From Rickettsiales bacterium (lineage in GTDB: Bacteria > Bacteroidota > Bacteroidia > Cytophagales > Cyclobacteriaceae), in assembly GCA_002729235.1 (NCBI GenBank), contig PBTY01000012.1:191995-250346 (forward strand): a DNA stretch of 58,352 nucleotides. Reading direction: 5' to 3'. Positions within the stretch are counted from its first letter, which is position 1, and each line of letters opens with the position of its first letter. Under the pieces are notes generated by a model, which was not told the origin of the DNA, did not search any database, and saw nothing but the letters and a program-made list of their open reading frames with translations. This document shows positions 27,437-35,415 of this stretch, piece by piece. The translations under genes and the position numbers were made by a program.

Positions 27437-27973
27437 ATGCAGGATAAAAGAAAACTAATCCTATACATCGCGTGCTCTCTAGATGGATATATTGCGGCAC
27501 CAAAAGATGACTTAAGCTTCCTAAACAAAGTACAAAAAGATGGCGAAGATTATGGTTATGCTGAATTTGAGTCCACAATTGACACGGTGATTCTAGGTCG
27601 CAGAACATACGACTGGGTGATAAAAGAAGTTGGATACTTTCCCCATCAGGAGAAGGAGACATTTGTGATCACCAAAACAGAAAGACCTGGGTCTGAAAAC
27701 CTCACATTCTATACCGGATCATTGAAGGCACTCATAGACAATTTAAAACGCAGCGATGGAAAAAACATCTTTTGTGATGGTGGTGCAGAAGTCGTACACC
27801 TTCTTCTCAAAGAGAATTTTATTGATCAATTGATCATATCTGTTGTCCCAACATTATTAGGTAATGGAATCAAACTATTCAAGGATGGAAGACCTGAACA
27901 AGACCTTACTTTAGTATCCTCCAAATCATTTGATACCGGGTTGGTGCAATTGCATTATACCACGGACAATTGA
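27437..27973 (+). CDS. RibD C-terminal / dihydrofolate reductase-like protein
   Basis: 178 residues from the ATG at 27437; a TTG six bases earlier overlaps the EVE gene and is less likely. YIACSLDGYIAAPKDDLSFL, DTVILGRRTYDWV, FCDGGAEVVHLLL and IISVVPTLLGNGIKLF are the conserved blocks of the DHFR-like RibD_C family, predicted NADPH-dependent reductases of unknown substrate. Cytoplasmic. It follows EVE in a two-gene unit. Confidence 0.88.
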   Translation: MQDKRKLILYIACSLDGYIAAPKDDLSFLNKVQKDGEDYGYAEFESTIDTVILGRRTYDWVIKEVGYFPHQEKETFVITKTERPGSENLTFYTGSLKALIDNLKRSDGKNIFCDGGAEVVHLLLKENFIDQLIISVVPTLLGNGIKLFKDGRPEQDLTLVSSKSFDTGLVQLHYTTDN

Positions 27974-27979
27974 TTTAAC

Positions 27980-27997
27980 CCATTCATCGGGAACGTT
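27980..27997 (+). promoter_or_regulatory. LacI-type operator-like half-site, site E (upstream of M23-like gene)
   Basis: CCATTCATCGGGAACGTT followed by ATTTTT. The right half is intact (GGGAACGTT) but the left half is degenerate, so it is a weak or half operator. It lies 77 bp before the M23-like start. Confidence 0.45.
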
Positions 27998-28074
27998 ATT
28001 TTTCCTTTGTTCATCACCACTGACCAGTTTTATCTAAAATGAATCATTAGTTTAGATCTCCTAAATTTAAATAG

Positions 28075-29439
28075 GTGATTCAAAAAACTACTGTCTTTGT
28101 AATCTTCTGCATTTTGGTCTCCTACTCCAATGCACAGTCTTTTCGATATGGAAATGCCCTTTATGTCAATTTGAATCAAGGAGAACAATATTCCTTCAAG
28201 GGAGTCAGTGTGAAAGTGCTGGCGATTGAAAATACATGGACCAAAGTTCAAATAGACCAACAGGAAAAATGGTTGAATGTAGCTAGAAGAGAGTTACCAC
28301 TAGAAATCGCAGGCATCCGAGTATTTGTTGCAGATCACAAAAATTTGAAAGCTCTAACCACCGATGATTATGTTCATCAACTTCTGACTAAGGATGTCAT
28401 ACTTTGTTTATCCGATGCTTCATTTCCTCTTTTGGACACCTCACAATTTACTTTTCCTATAGCTAGAAGCGATGGATTTGAATGGTCTATGGAAGAGGAC
28501 AGTCATTTGTTCGCTTATCTTGGATTAAGTGAATGGATCGCTCCTGATTACTATCGCTCACATGAAGGAATGGACATTAGCATGCATCAATTCAGAGGTA
28601 AAAAGCAAAGCCCGGTGGTTGCAGTAGAGGATGGCATAATTACCTTAGTGGTTGACTCAATTATTACTGGCAGCAAAGATGGTTGTATCATCTTAAGAAG
28701 CTCTTCCGATTCTACTATCTACTATGTTTATCGACACACCTTGCCCACTACTCATCAAGTAAAAGTAGGTGACGAAGTGAACAAAGGTCAAATACTGTCG
28801 CACATATGGGGGGATAATCGCTGGGGTCATTTGCACTTCGCAGTTGTCAAGCGTGAAGACATGCCAGATTACGAGGATCGCTACACCAGTACCATAGGAT
28901 TCTTCCCTCAGATGTTTGAATTATACAATGGAAGCTTAGAGTTAAAAACAACGTTTTTTACTGAAGGCAATTTTGAGTTTGGTCAATTCCGATGGCTGTG
29001 CGAAAACTCCCAAAAGCTTGACGCATTTAATACTAACGTCGGTTTTGGATGGAATCTGGGCCGATGGAGTAAAACCGGCAAAGTAGAGAGAGTAAGATCA
29101 GCTAAGGGAGGAAATGCAAGACTTTGGAAGACGTTACATCAAGGAACACCTGCAGCTTCTACAAACCCTGAAAACTTTTACGAATTCAGTATTCAAGTAG
29201 AAAATGGTCTATACCAGGTTGATCTGGTAATTGGTGATCTGGAATTGCCTACAGCACAAATAGTCATGATAGAAAATAAAAACCTCGGCATTTACAGACT
29301 TTTACCAGGCGACTTTAAACCACTTAGTCAAGAATCAATCAGTGTAGAAGACAATCTACTAACCATTCGCTTGGAGCTAGTAGATCCCAATATATGTGCA
29401 GGAATAAGTCAATTAAGCTTTGTAAAAATTGAAAAGTAG
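28075..29439 (+). CDS. M23 (LytM-type) metallopeptidase-like exported protein
   Basis: 454 residues from the GTG at 28075; signal peptide 1-20 (SYSNA-QS). The N-terminal third (about 25-120) is an unassigned SH3-like region, the M23 core is about 150-270 with zinc ligands H163, D167 (HEGMD) and H254, with H252, in HLHF, and the C-terminal part (about 290-450) is a beta-sandwich resembling galactose/malectin-type binding modules (FNFGFGWNLG-like WNLGRW, VENGLYQVDLVIGD). It would cut peptide cross-links in cell walls or be a carbohydrate-binding relative. It stands alone, preceded by site E. Confidence 0.8.
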   Translation: MIQKTTVFVIFCILVSYSNAQSFRYGNALYVNLNQGEQYSFKGVSVKVLAIENTWTKVQIDQQEKWLNVARRELPLEIAGIRVFVADHKNLKALTTDDYVHQLLTKDVILCLSDASFPLLDTSQFTFPIARSDGFEWSMEEDSHLFAYLGLSEWIAPDYYRSHEGMDISMHQFRGKKQSPVVAVEDGIITLVVDSIITGSKDGCIILRSSSDSTIYYVYRHTLPTTHQVKVGDEVNKGQILSHIWGDNRWGHLHFAVVKREDMPDYEDRYTSTIGFFPQMFELYNGSLELKTTFFTEGNFEFGQFRWLCENSQKLDAFNTNVGFGWNLGRWSKTGKVERVRSAKGGNARLWKTLHQGTPAASTNPENFYEFSIQVENGLYQVDLVIGDLELPTAQIVMIENKNLGIYRLLPGDFKPLSQESISVEDNLLTIRLELVDPNICAGISQLSFVKIEK

Positions 29440-29444
29440 GCTAC

Positions 29445-29798
29445 TCAATCATCTGAACAAACCACTGCCCCTTTTTCAGCCATTTGTTTGGCACCCCAAT
29501 TTTTGATCTGCTCAATCGCAGGAATCAATTCTCTCCCAACATCAGTAAGCGAATATTCCACTTTAGGGGGCACTTCGTGGTACACATGTCTATTGATTAA
29601 TCCATCATCTTCCAACTCACGAAGAGATTGGGTCAGCATCTTGGTGGTAATGTCTGGAAGTGTTCTTTTTAGCTCACCATATCGTAAAACCGAATCGACA
29701 TGGAGGTGCCACAAGATCCTTGCTTTGTACTTTCCTCCGATCCTGCGAAACGCATAATCAACCGAGCACATCACTACCTCATCAATCATTTTAAACAT
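29445..29798 (-). CDS. HxlR-family transcriptional regulator
   Basis: 117 residues; one winged-helix domain with the family pattern CSVDYAFRRIGGKYKARILWHL, RYGELKRTLPDITTKMLTQSLRELEDDGLI and VEYSLTDVGREL. The N-terminal Cys (C11) is in the position used for redox or electrophile sensing by several HxlR proteins. It is divergent from a quinone-oxidoreductase-like gene, with a clear inverted repeat (29843-29871) in the shared promoter, so control of that gene and itself is likely. Convergent with the M23-like gene, with a 5-bp gap. Confidence 0.92.
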   Translation of the reverse strand: MFKMIDEVVMCSVDYAFRRIGGKYKARILWHLHVDSVLRYGELKRTLPDITTKMLTQSLRELEDDGLINRHVYHEVPPKVEYSLTDVGRELIPAIEQIKNWGAKQMAEKGAVVCSDD

Positions 29799-29842
29799 TT
29801 TTCAAATTTTAACTAACTGATATTCAACAATACATTCTTTTT

Positions 29843-29871
29843 AGTATGTAGGGTACTTTTTCGTACATACT
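29843..29871. promoter_or_regulatory. Candidate HxlR operator
   Basis: AGTATGTA at 29843-29850 and TACATACT at 29864-29871 form a perfect 8-bp inverted repeat with a 13-bp spacer, midway between the HxlR start (29798) and the oxidoreductase start (29921). Position and symmetry fit a dimer binding site; binding is inferred. Confidence 0.55.
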
Positions 29872-29920
29872 TTCCTCAAAGGTATATACATTCTACTTTA
29901 GCCTCAAAAAAGAATTAATC

Positions 29921-30856
29921 ATGAAAGCATATTTTTTGAAAGAAGCCGGCCCTGTTGAAAACCTACAACTGCAAGAAACTCCGATCCCAGAATTGAAAGC
30001 TGGAGAAGTCCTGGTCAAAGTGAAAGCGATCAGCATCAATCCGGTAGATTACAAAGCCAGAGGCAATGATGGAGTCCTTAGCTGGATCTACCAGGATGTG
30101 AGACCTATAATCTTGGGTTGGGACATTTCAGGAGTAGTGGAAAAAGTGGATGAAGGCACAAACTTCCAAGTTGGGGATGAGGTATTCGGAATGGTCAATT
30201 TTATAGGGTTTGGTAATGCTTATGCTGAGTATGTAGCTGCTCCGGCAAGTCACCTGGCATTGAAACCCGCGAACATATCATTTGAGGAAGCGGCTGGAGC
30301 TACACTTGCTGCTTTGACTGCTCTGCAGGGAATCAACACTGCAGGAGTAAAAGCCGGTGCGAAAGCTTTGGTTCATGGAGCATCCGGTGGTGTGGGACAT
30401 TATGCCGCTCAATTACTCGTGAACCTTGGAGCTGATGTATACGGAACATCGTCTTCCAACAGCAAGGATTTTGTAGAGTCATTGGGTGTAAAACACATTG
30501 ACTATTCTGCTCAGCGATTTGAAGATGTCGCAACAGATTTTGATTTTGTATTCAATACTGTACCGGGTGAAACTTTCATCAGATCAATTGATGCAGCGAA
30601 ACCAGGTGGATCAATTTTATCTATTATCAACCCATCAGAAGAGATTCAAGCAAAAGCCGCAGCAAAAGACGTCAATCTTGAATACATCCTGGTGGCTTCC
30701 AATGGAGAGGATATGAAGACACTTGCCGATTTGATGGCAGCAGGCAAAGTAAAAACGAATGTGGAAGAAGTGTTTTCTTTCGAGAATTTACCTCAAGCTC
30801 ACACACGAGCAGCGGCAGGTAATGTGAAAGGAAAAATTATTGTGACGCTTAGTTAG
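29921..30856 (+). CDS. Zinc-independent NADP-dependent quinone oxidoreductase-like (MDR family)
   Basis: 311 residues, the usual length. The N-terminal GroES-like domain (MKAYFLKEAGPVENLQLQETPIPELKAGEVLVKVKAISINPVDYKARG) and the Rossmann domain with VHGASGGVGHYAAQLLVNLGADVYGT identify a medium-chain reductase of the quinone-oxidoreductase type, lacking the structural zinc lobe. Such enzymes reduce quinones or reactive enals. Divergent from HxlR, so it is probably induced by electrophiles or oxidants. A strong terminator follows. Confidence 0.92.
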   Translation: MKAYFLKEAGPVENLQLQETPIPELKAGEVLVKVKAISINPVDYKARGNDGVLSWIYQDVRPIILGWDISGVVEKVDEGTNFQVGDEVFGMVNFIGFGNAYAEYVAAPASHLALKPANISFEEAAGATLAALTALQGINTAGVKAGAKALVHGASGGVGHYAAQLLVNLGADVYGTSSSNSKDFVESLGVKHIDYSAQRFEDVATDFDFVFNTVPGETFIRSIDAAKPGGSILSIINPSEEIQAKAAAKDVNLEYILVASNGEDMKTLADLMAAGKVKTNVEEVFSFENLPQAHTRAAAGNVKGKIIVTLS

Positions 30857-30863
30857 CGAAAGC

Positions 30864-30893
30864 AGAGGTGTCAAAATTGACACCTCTTTTGTT
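30864..30893. terminator. Bidirectional terminator
   Basis: AGAGGTGTCA, AAAT, TGACACCTCT followed by TTTGTTT gives a perfect 10-bp stem between the convergent oxidoreductase (end 30856) and SDR gene (end 30894). Confidence 0.9.
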
Positions 30894-31736
30894 TCAATCC
30901 TTATTCAATTGATGCCTGTAGAACTCCTCAAGTGTATGACTGCCATATTCAGGAGCCACCATATCATATGACATTGCAGTAAGAAAAAATTCTGCTGGTC
31001 CGTAAGTTTTAACTGAAGTGAATGTTCGTAGCAACCACAATACAAACCTTCTTATTCCATCTGGTAAATGAACTACCCTTATCTTCTTCCCCTGAACTCG
31101 TAATGCCAATTCGGCAATTTGATTTTGAGAATAAGTGATAGGCCCTCCAACTTTTAGAATTTTCAAATCACTATGTATGCTACTTACACATTGTTCAGCT
31201 AAATCGGCACCATGGATTGGATTCATTTTCTTTTTGCCATCCCCAAAGAGGTACACTCGCCCTTGTTTCGCCATGTCTAAAAAATCTCCCATGTCAGAGA
31301 AAAAACCATTGGGTCGAATCACACAATAGTCCATTCCTGAATTCATAAGCGTATTCACGAACTTCTCCTTGGCTTCGCAAATCTTTAGTTGAGTCAAATG
31401 CTCTCCATTAAGCACAGAGACATAAATAAATTTCTTAACTCCTGCTTTCCGTGCTTCATTCAGCAAATTAAGGTTAGCCCGATAGTCGACCGCCATATAA
31501 GTTAGACCATCTTTTTGACGTGTAATACCAACAGTAGAAATCACCACATCCACTCCTTGCATTGAACCCTCCAGAGTCTTGGGCTTGGTCAATTGCACAG
31601 AGTGAGCTTCATATTGCCCTTCAGGCAATCGAGAGGTGTCTCTTGCTAGAGCAACCACTTGATAGTTTTGAATTAATAATTCTCTCAAGATGTAAGAACC
31701 TAAATAGCCAGTTCCTCCAGCTAATAAAACTTTCAT
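30894..31736 (-). CDS. NAD(P)-binding SDR / NmrA-like protein
   Basis: 280 residues. N-terminal Rossmann motif GGTGYLGSYILREL, then DVVISTVGITRQKDGLTYMAVDYRANLNLL and KFIYVSVLNG, as in atypical short-chain dehydrogenases related to NmrA and complex I NDUFA9-type proteins. Reaction unknown. It follows the Crp-like gene on the same strand (74 bp gap that holds a 14-bp Fnr-like palindrome), so it is probably its target. Confidence 0.85.
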   Translation of the reverse strand: MKVLLAGGTGYLGSYILRELLIQNYQVVALARDTSRLPEGQYEAHSVQLTKPKTLEGSMQGVDVVISTVGITRQKDGLTYMAVDYRANLNLLNEARKAGVKKFIYVSVLNGEHLTQLKICEAKEKFVNTLMNSGMDYCVIRPNGFFSDMGDFLDMAKQGRVYLFGDGKKKMNPIHGADLAEQCVSSIHSDLKILKVGGPITYSQNQIAELALRVQGKKIRVVHLPDGIRRFVLWLLRTFTSVKTYGPAEFFLTAMSYDMVAPEYGSHTLEEFYRHQLNKD

Positions 31737-31789
31737 AGTAATCCTTTTTTTTAAAGGAGCTAAGCTAGAAGACTGACAGTTGATTCCTC

Positions 31790-31803
31790 TTGACGAACGT
31801 CAA
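31790..31803. promoter_or_regulatory. Candidate Crp/Fnr-type binding site
   Basis: TTGACGAACGTCAA is a perfect 14-bp palindrome with the TTGA-N6-TCAA layout of Crp/Fnr boxes. It lies between the Crp-like gene and the SDR gene, about 54 bp before the SDR start. Which protein binds it is inferred. Confidence 0.4.
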
Positions 31804-31810
31804 GTAATCA

Positions 31811-32404
31811 CTAACTCATGGCCTTTTTGGCTACTCTTCGCTTTATCCTACTCAAAGTTTCAGGAGACACTCCCAGATAAGTTGCAATGTATTGTTGTGG
31901 AACTTTAAGAAATAACTGAGGATTAGTTTCTATTAATTCTAAAAACCGATCTTCAGCTGATTTGGTAACGAAAGAAGCAATCATTCGCTGATAATGAATC
32001 AACTCATCTTCCGTTGCAATGCGAGCCATGAGCTCAAATTTGGAAGAACGGTTGATCAATAATTCTAGCAATTCCCGATCAAAACTCATCACCAGAGAGT
32101 CCTCAATAGCCTGTAAATTCTCTTTAGCAGGAATTCCATTGGTATAGCTCTCTCCTGCACAAAAGAATCTACCTTCTGAATAGAAAAAAGCGGTTTTATC
32201 CACCCCTTCCACATAGTAAAAAAGTCGAATATATCCTTCTAGCAAAAAATAAATCCTATCTGTTACTGTACCCGCCTGGAGAATATACTCACCTTTTTTA
32301 TATAGTGTCACTGGCACTTTATCCTGAATCAATTGCTTCTCCTCATGATCCAGTTCTGCATAATACTGAATGAGCTGAAAAAATTTTGAGTATGAATGTG
32401 ACAT
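31811..32404 (-). CDS. Crp/Fnr-family transcriptional regulator
   Basis: 197 residues. The cyclic-nucleotide-binding-like domain (about 15-125: VTLYKKGEYILQAGTVTDRIYFLLEGYIRLFYYVEG) and a C-terminal winged helix with KVPQQYIATYLGVSPETLSRIKRR are clear. It lacks the Cys cluster of Fnr, and the Arg/Ser of a cAMP pocket are not evident, like most Bacteroidota members. It is upstream of an SDR gene. Confidence 0.92.
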   Translation of the reverse strand: MSHSYSKFFQLIQYYAELDHEEKQLIQDKVPVTLYKKGEYILQAGTVTDRIYFLLEGYIRLFYYVEGVDKTAFFYSEGRFFCAGESYTNGIPAKENLQAIEDSLVMSFDRELLELLINRSSKFELMARIATEDELIHYQRMIASFVTKSAEDRFLELIETNPQLFLKVPQQYIATYLGVSPETLSRIKRRVAKKAMS

Positions 32405-32515
32405 GTCGAGAAAATTAAAGGATTCAATAATGATATCGAAAGAATGCTAAATGAATCAGAATAAGTTATCAAGAATCATAACAAAATATTCACACAAAAC
32501 ATATCTACAATTATG

Positions 32516-32531
32516 AATATGTTAATATGTT
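32516..32531 (+). promoter_or_regulatory. Tandem repeat before ArsR-type gene
   Basis: AATATGTT occurs twice in a row (32516-32523 and 32524-32531), ending 6 bp before the ATG; AAACATAT lies upstream at 32498-32505 in inverted orientation. Could be an operator for the ArsR-type protein; weak evidence. Confidence 0.3.
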
Positions 32532-32537
32532 TACATC

Positions 32538-32840
32538 ATGGATGCGATTGAAATACACAAAGTACTCTCCAACGAAACGCGAATGCAGATTTTAATGTGG
32601 TTGAAAGATCCTGCGGGAAACTTCCCTCCCCACAAATCAATTGACCACTTTGATTTTGGTGTTTGCTCGCAAAACATTCAGATCAAAGCCAATCTATCGC
32701 AATCGGTTATATCACAGTATCTGAGCATGATGGAGAAAGCGGGCTTACTTATTTCCACTAGGCATGGCAAGTGGACCTACTTCCGACGAGATGAGGAAGC
32801 CATCAAACGATTCACCGAATCATTAAGAAATGAACTTTAA
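32538..32840 (+). CDS. ArsR-family transcriptional regulator
   Basis: 100 residues, one winged-helix domain: EIHKVLSNETRMQILMWLKDP, then NLSQSVISQYLSMMEKAGLLISTRHGKWTYFRRDEEAI. An insertion (about 25-45, PPHKSIDHFDFGVCSQNIQ) precedes the recognition helix; no CxC metal motif is present, so metal sensing is unlikely. It leads a unit with the racemase (15 bp) and cupin (4 bp) genes. Confidence 0.9.
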   Translation: MDAIEIHKVLSNETRMQILMWLKDPAGNFPPHKSIDHFDFGVCSQNIQIKANLSQSVISQYLSMMEKAGLLISTRHGKWTYFRRDEEAIKRFTESLRNEL

Positions 32841-32855
32841 ACTAGCACTGAACTA

Positions 32856-33548
32856 ATGAAAAAAATAGGAATGATTGGTGGGATGAGTTGGGAATCAACC
32901 CAAGTCTACTACCAGTTGATGAATCAAAAAGTAAAAGAAGAGCTTGGTGGATTCCACTCTTGTAAATGCATTTTAGACTCTGTTGATTTTGCCGAAATCA
33001 AAAAACTTCAATTTGACGGAGATTGGGAAACGCTAGACAAATTAATGGCTCAGTCAGCTGCAAACCTTGAAAAAGCTGGTGCGGAACTATTAATTATCTG
33101 CACCAATACGATGCATTTGAGTGTTCCGGAAATAGAAAGGGCCGTTGATATCCCTGTCCTGCACATAGCCAAAGCCACTGGAGAAGAAATTCAAAAAAGT
33201 GGGCTCAGCAAGGTACTTCTATTGGGAACTCGTTTCACCATGGAAAAGGATCTGTACCATTCTTATTTAAAAGAAAATTATGGCATTGAAATCATGATTC
33301 CGGAAGAAGATGATCGAGAATTAGTTCATCAAATCATCTATCAGGAGTTGGTTCAGGGAAAGATCACCGACTCCTCAAGAGTTGAATTCCAACGAATCAT
33401 TAACAAAGGACAAAAACAAGGAGCTCAAGGAGTCATTCTGGGCTGCACAGAAATCCCATTACTCATCAAGCCTCATGATGTAGAGATCCCAGTCTTTGAT
33501 ACTACAGCAATACATTCAACTTATGCGGTTAAAACCGCAATAAATTAA
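32856..33548 (+). CDS. Aspartate/glutamate racemase-family protein
   Basis: 230 residues, the family length. KKIGMIGGMSWESTQVYYQLMNQ is the standard N-terminus, and the two catalytic cysteines are C82 (IICTNTMH) and C197 (ILGCTEIPLL). It interconverts L- and D-forms of an acidic amino acid or a related compound without cofactor. Cytoplasmic. In the ArsR-racemase-cupin unit. Confidence 0.93.
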   Translation: MKKIGMIGGMSWESTQVYYQLMNQKVKEELGGFHSCKCILDSVDFAEIKKLQFDGDWETLDKLMAQSAANLEKAGAELLIICTNTMHLSVPEIERAVDIPVLHIAKATGEEIQKSGLSKVLLLGTRFTMEKDLYHSYLKENYGIEIMIPEEDDRELVHQIIYQELVQGKITDSSRVEFQRIINKGQKQGAQGVILGCTEIPLLIKPHDVEIPVFDTTAIHSTYAVKTAIN

Positions 33549-33552
33549 TCCT

Positions 33553-33912
33553 ATGAATCCATTCAATCTAAAGTCCAAGTTCGAGCTATTTGATCGCCAA
33601 TGGACACCACATATCGTTGCAGAACTCAATGGTCAGTATGTAAAAGTGGCCAAACTTAAAGGTGAATTTGTCTGGCATGATCATGCCAATGAAGACGAGT
33701 TGTTCTACATAGTAAAAGGTTCACTCACCATTCAATTTAGAGACAAAACAGTCACCTTAAATGAAGGTGATATGGGTGTAGTACCGATGGGTGTAGAACA
33801 CAATCCTGTTGCTGAAGAAGAAACCTGGGTCATGCTACTTGAACCAAAAGCCACCAAGCACACTGGAGATGTAGAAGATGAAAAAACGGTAACGGATCAG
33901 AAGTGGATATAG
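33553..33912 (+). CDS. Cupin-domain protein
   Basis: 119 residues, one small cupin barrel: GEFVWHDHANEDELFYIVKGSLTIQF holds the HxHxxxxE metal motif and LNEGDMGVVPMGVEHNPVAEEE the second. Metal-binding small cupins are isomerases, dioxygenases or storage proteins; the substrate is unknown. It starts 4 bp after the racemase and is third in the unit. Confidence 0.9.
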   Translation: MNPFNLKSKFELFDRQWTPHIVAELNGQYVKVAKLKGEFVWHDHANEDELFYIVKGSLTIQFRDKTVTLNEGDMGVVPMGVEHNPVAEEETWVMLLEPKATKHTGDVEDEKTVTDQKWI

Positions 33913-33929
33913 ACTTAAATAATTTCAGT

Positions 33930-34358
33930 CTATAATTCTGATAGAATTTTTTGAATGCGTCGATCTCGCGTCTCATCTGTTTTGGCAGATGCTACAGATA
34001 GAGCCATGACTTTCTTCTTACTTGGTGCGAGTTTCTCGAATTTCTCTTTTTTGATTTGGTCTTTATCCAATTCCTGTTGAAGTTCTATTGGGACTTCTAC
34101 TGTACGTGGTTTGGTATCCAATTCAATGATTACTTCGAGCTCGTCGCCTCCCAGTACCTGTGCGTTTTTCCGGTTTTCAGCGCTTAGACTAATCATAAAT
34201 CTATTACCCATCTTACCAACAGCACTTCTGTAAGTGTAGTTATTAAGAGTTACCTCTACCAATGGTCGTTTACCCCCTCCCAACTCTTCTAACTGCTCTT
34301 CACTAATTTCAATACCAGTGTTATTACCTGTCTGAACGATTTTGGTCTTAAATTTCAT
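33930..34358 (-). CDS. YdeI/DUF1905-like protein
   Basis: 142 residues from the ATG at 34358 (the frame can be extended three codons to a TTG). The N-terminal half (KFKTKIVQTGNNTGIEISEEQLEELGGGKRPLVEVTLNNYTYRS) is DUF1905 and the C-terminal part (LDKDQIKKEKFEKLAPSKKKVMALSVASAKTDETRDRRIQKILSEL) is the OmdA/YdeI helix pair. Proteins of this kind are linked to bacteriocin and antimicrobial-peptide protection in some Gram-negatives; role here unknown. Cytoplasmic, convergent with the cupin gene (18-bp gap). Confidence 0.85.
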   Translation of the reverse strand: MKFKTKIVQTGNNTGIEISEEQLEELGGGKRPLVEVTLNNYTYRSAVGKMGNRFMISLSAENRKNAQVLGGDELEVIIELDTKPRTVEVPIELQQELDKDQIKKEKFEKLAPSKKKVMALSVASAKTDETRDRRIQKILSEL

Positions 34359-34526
34359 TTTGATCAAGTTCCGTATTCACTTAATAATTTCGTACTTAGA
34401 CGTTTATTTCGCTCTTAAAGATCTCTAATTATTTAATTTTGGACGGAGTACTATTCCGACTATATCACGGGTAGATTACGTCACAGAAATTAGCCTCTGA
34501 TTAGACAATTCGGTTAGCATAAAGTA

Positions 34527-34544
34527 CATCATTCCGGGAACGTT
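34527..34544 (+). promoter_or_regulatory. LacI-type operator-like site F (upstream of NAT)
   Basis: CATCATTCCGGGAACGTT followed by ATTTT. Right half intact, left half partly conserved (TTCC). It lies 45-62 bp before the NAT start. Confidence 0.45.
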
Positions 34545-34606
34545 ATTTTAAGTATGCAGACCAGAAAGTAGGAATTCGTTGATATCTTATGATTGAAATT
34601 CAAATC

Positions 34607-35350
34607 ATGGATTATTCCAAATACCTCCAACGAATAAAGCTCACAGAAGAAATCACTCTCGATCTGACCAGTCTCAAAAAGTTACAAGAGCATCATCTGT
34701 ATGCAATCCCTTTTGAGAATTTGGATATCCATTATGGCAACAAGATCGAGTTAGATATTGATCGGACATATACTAAGGTGATCGAACAAAATCGTGGTGG
34801 GTTTTGCTATGAACTCAACACACTATTTCACTACCTGCTTTCCTATATGGGTTTTAATCCCAAATTGATTGGGGCAACAGTATATAATAAAGAGTTACAA
34901 CAATACACCGAAGAGTTAGGTCATTTAGCCCTGGTGGTAGAAGTAGACAAGCGGCATTATCTAGCCGATGTTGGATTTGGTGAGTTCGCTTTACATCCCT
35001 TAATGATCGATTGTACTGGTCCACAAACAGACCCTAGAGGCACCTTCCAAATTGACAGGTTGCAAGAACAGTATCAGGTCTCCACATTGATCAATGACTC
35101 GTTCGTGCCGTGCTATCGATTCGAATTCATAGAAAGGAAATTGGAAGAGTTTGAATCAATGTGTCATTTTCAGCAAACGAGTCCAGAATCTATTTTCACC
35201 AAACAAAAACTAATTACTCGACCTACTCCGAATGGACGTATCACCTTGACCTCATCATCACTAAAAATCACAAAAGGAAACAAGGTTCTGCAGGAAGAAG
35301 CCATCAACGATGAACTGTTTGATCAATACTTAATTAAATACTTCCAATAG
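34607..35350 (+). CDS. nat: Arylamine N-acetyltransferase
   Basis: 247 residues from the ATG at 34607 (MDYSKYLQRIKL fits the family N-terminus; an ATG at 34589 would add six residues). The Cys-His-Asp catalytic triad is visible: C67 in RGGFCYELN, H106 in LGHLALVV and D121 in ADVGFG. The enzyme moves acetyl from acetyl-CoA to arylamines or hydrazines. It has its own promoter region with site F and is convergent with the GH36-like gene. Confidence 0.92.
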   Translation: MDYSKYLQRIKLTEEITLDLTSLKKLQEHHLYAIPFENLDIHYGNKIELDIDRTYTKVIEQNRGGFCYELNTLFHYLLSYMGFNPKLIGATVYNKELQQYTEELGHLALVVEVDKRHYLADVGFGEFALHPLMIDCTGPQTDPRGTFQIDRLQEQYQVSTLINDSFVPCYRFEFIERKLEEFESMCHFQQTSPESIFTKQKLITRPTPNGRITLTSSSLKITKGNKVLQEEAINDELFDQYLIKYFQ

Positions 35351-35415
35351 TCATTGCCTATTCATTATATTGATATTTTGAGGCAACGACATTGATGGTT
35401 TTAAGTTATCAAAGT

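Noticed and set aside
28075-29439. Considering the M23-like protein as a polysaccharide lyase or glycosidase because of its operator
   Set aside because: HEGMD and HLHF are clear M23 zinc motifs; the operator alone is not enough to rename it.
31960-31990. GGTAACGAAAG-like match to the operator half-site
   Set aside because: It lies inside the Crp-like gene, lacks the second half and the ATTTT extension, and fits codon sequence.
33885-33905. GGTAACGGATC match to the operator right half
   Set aside because: Within the cupin coding sequence and only a partial half-site.
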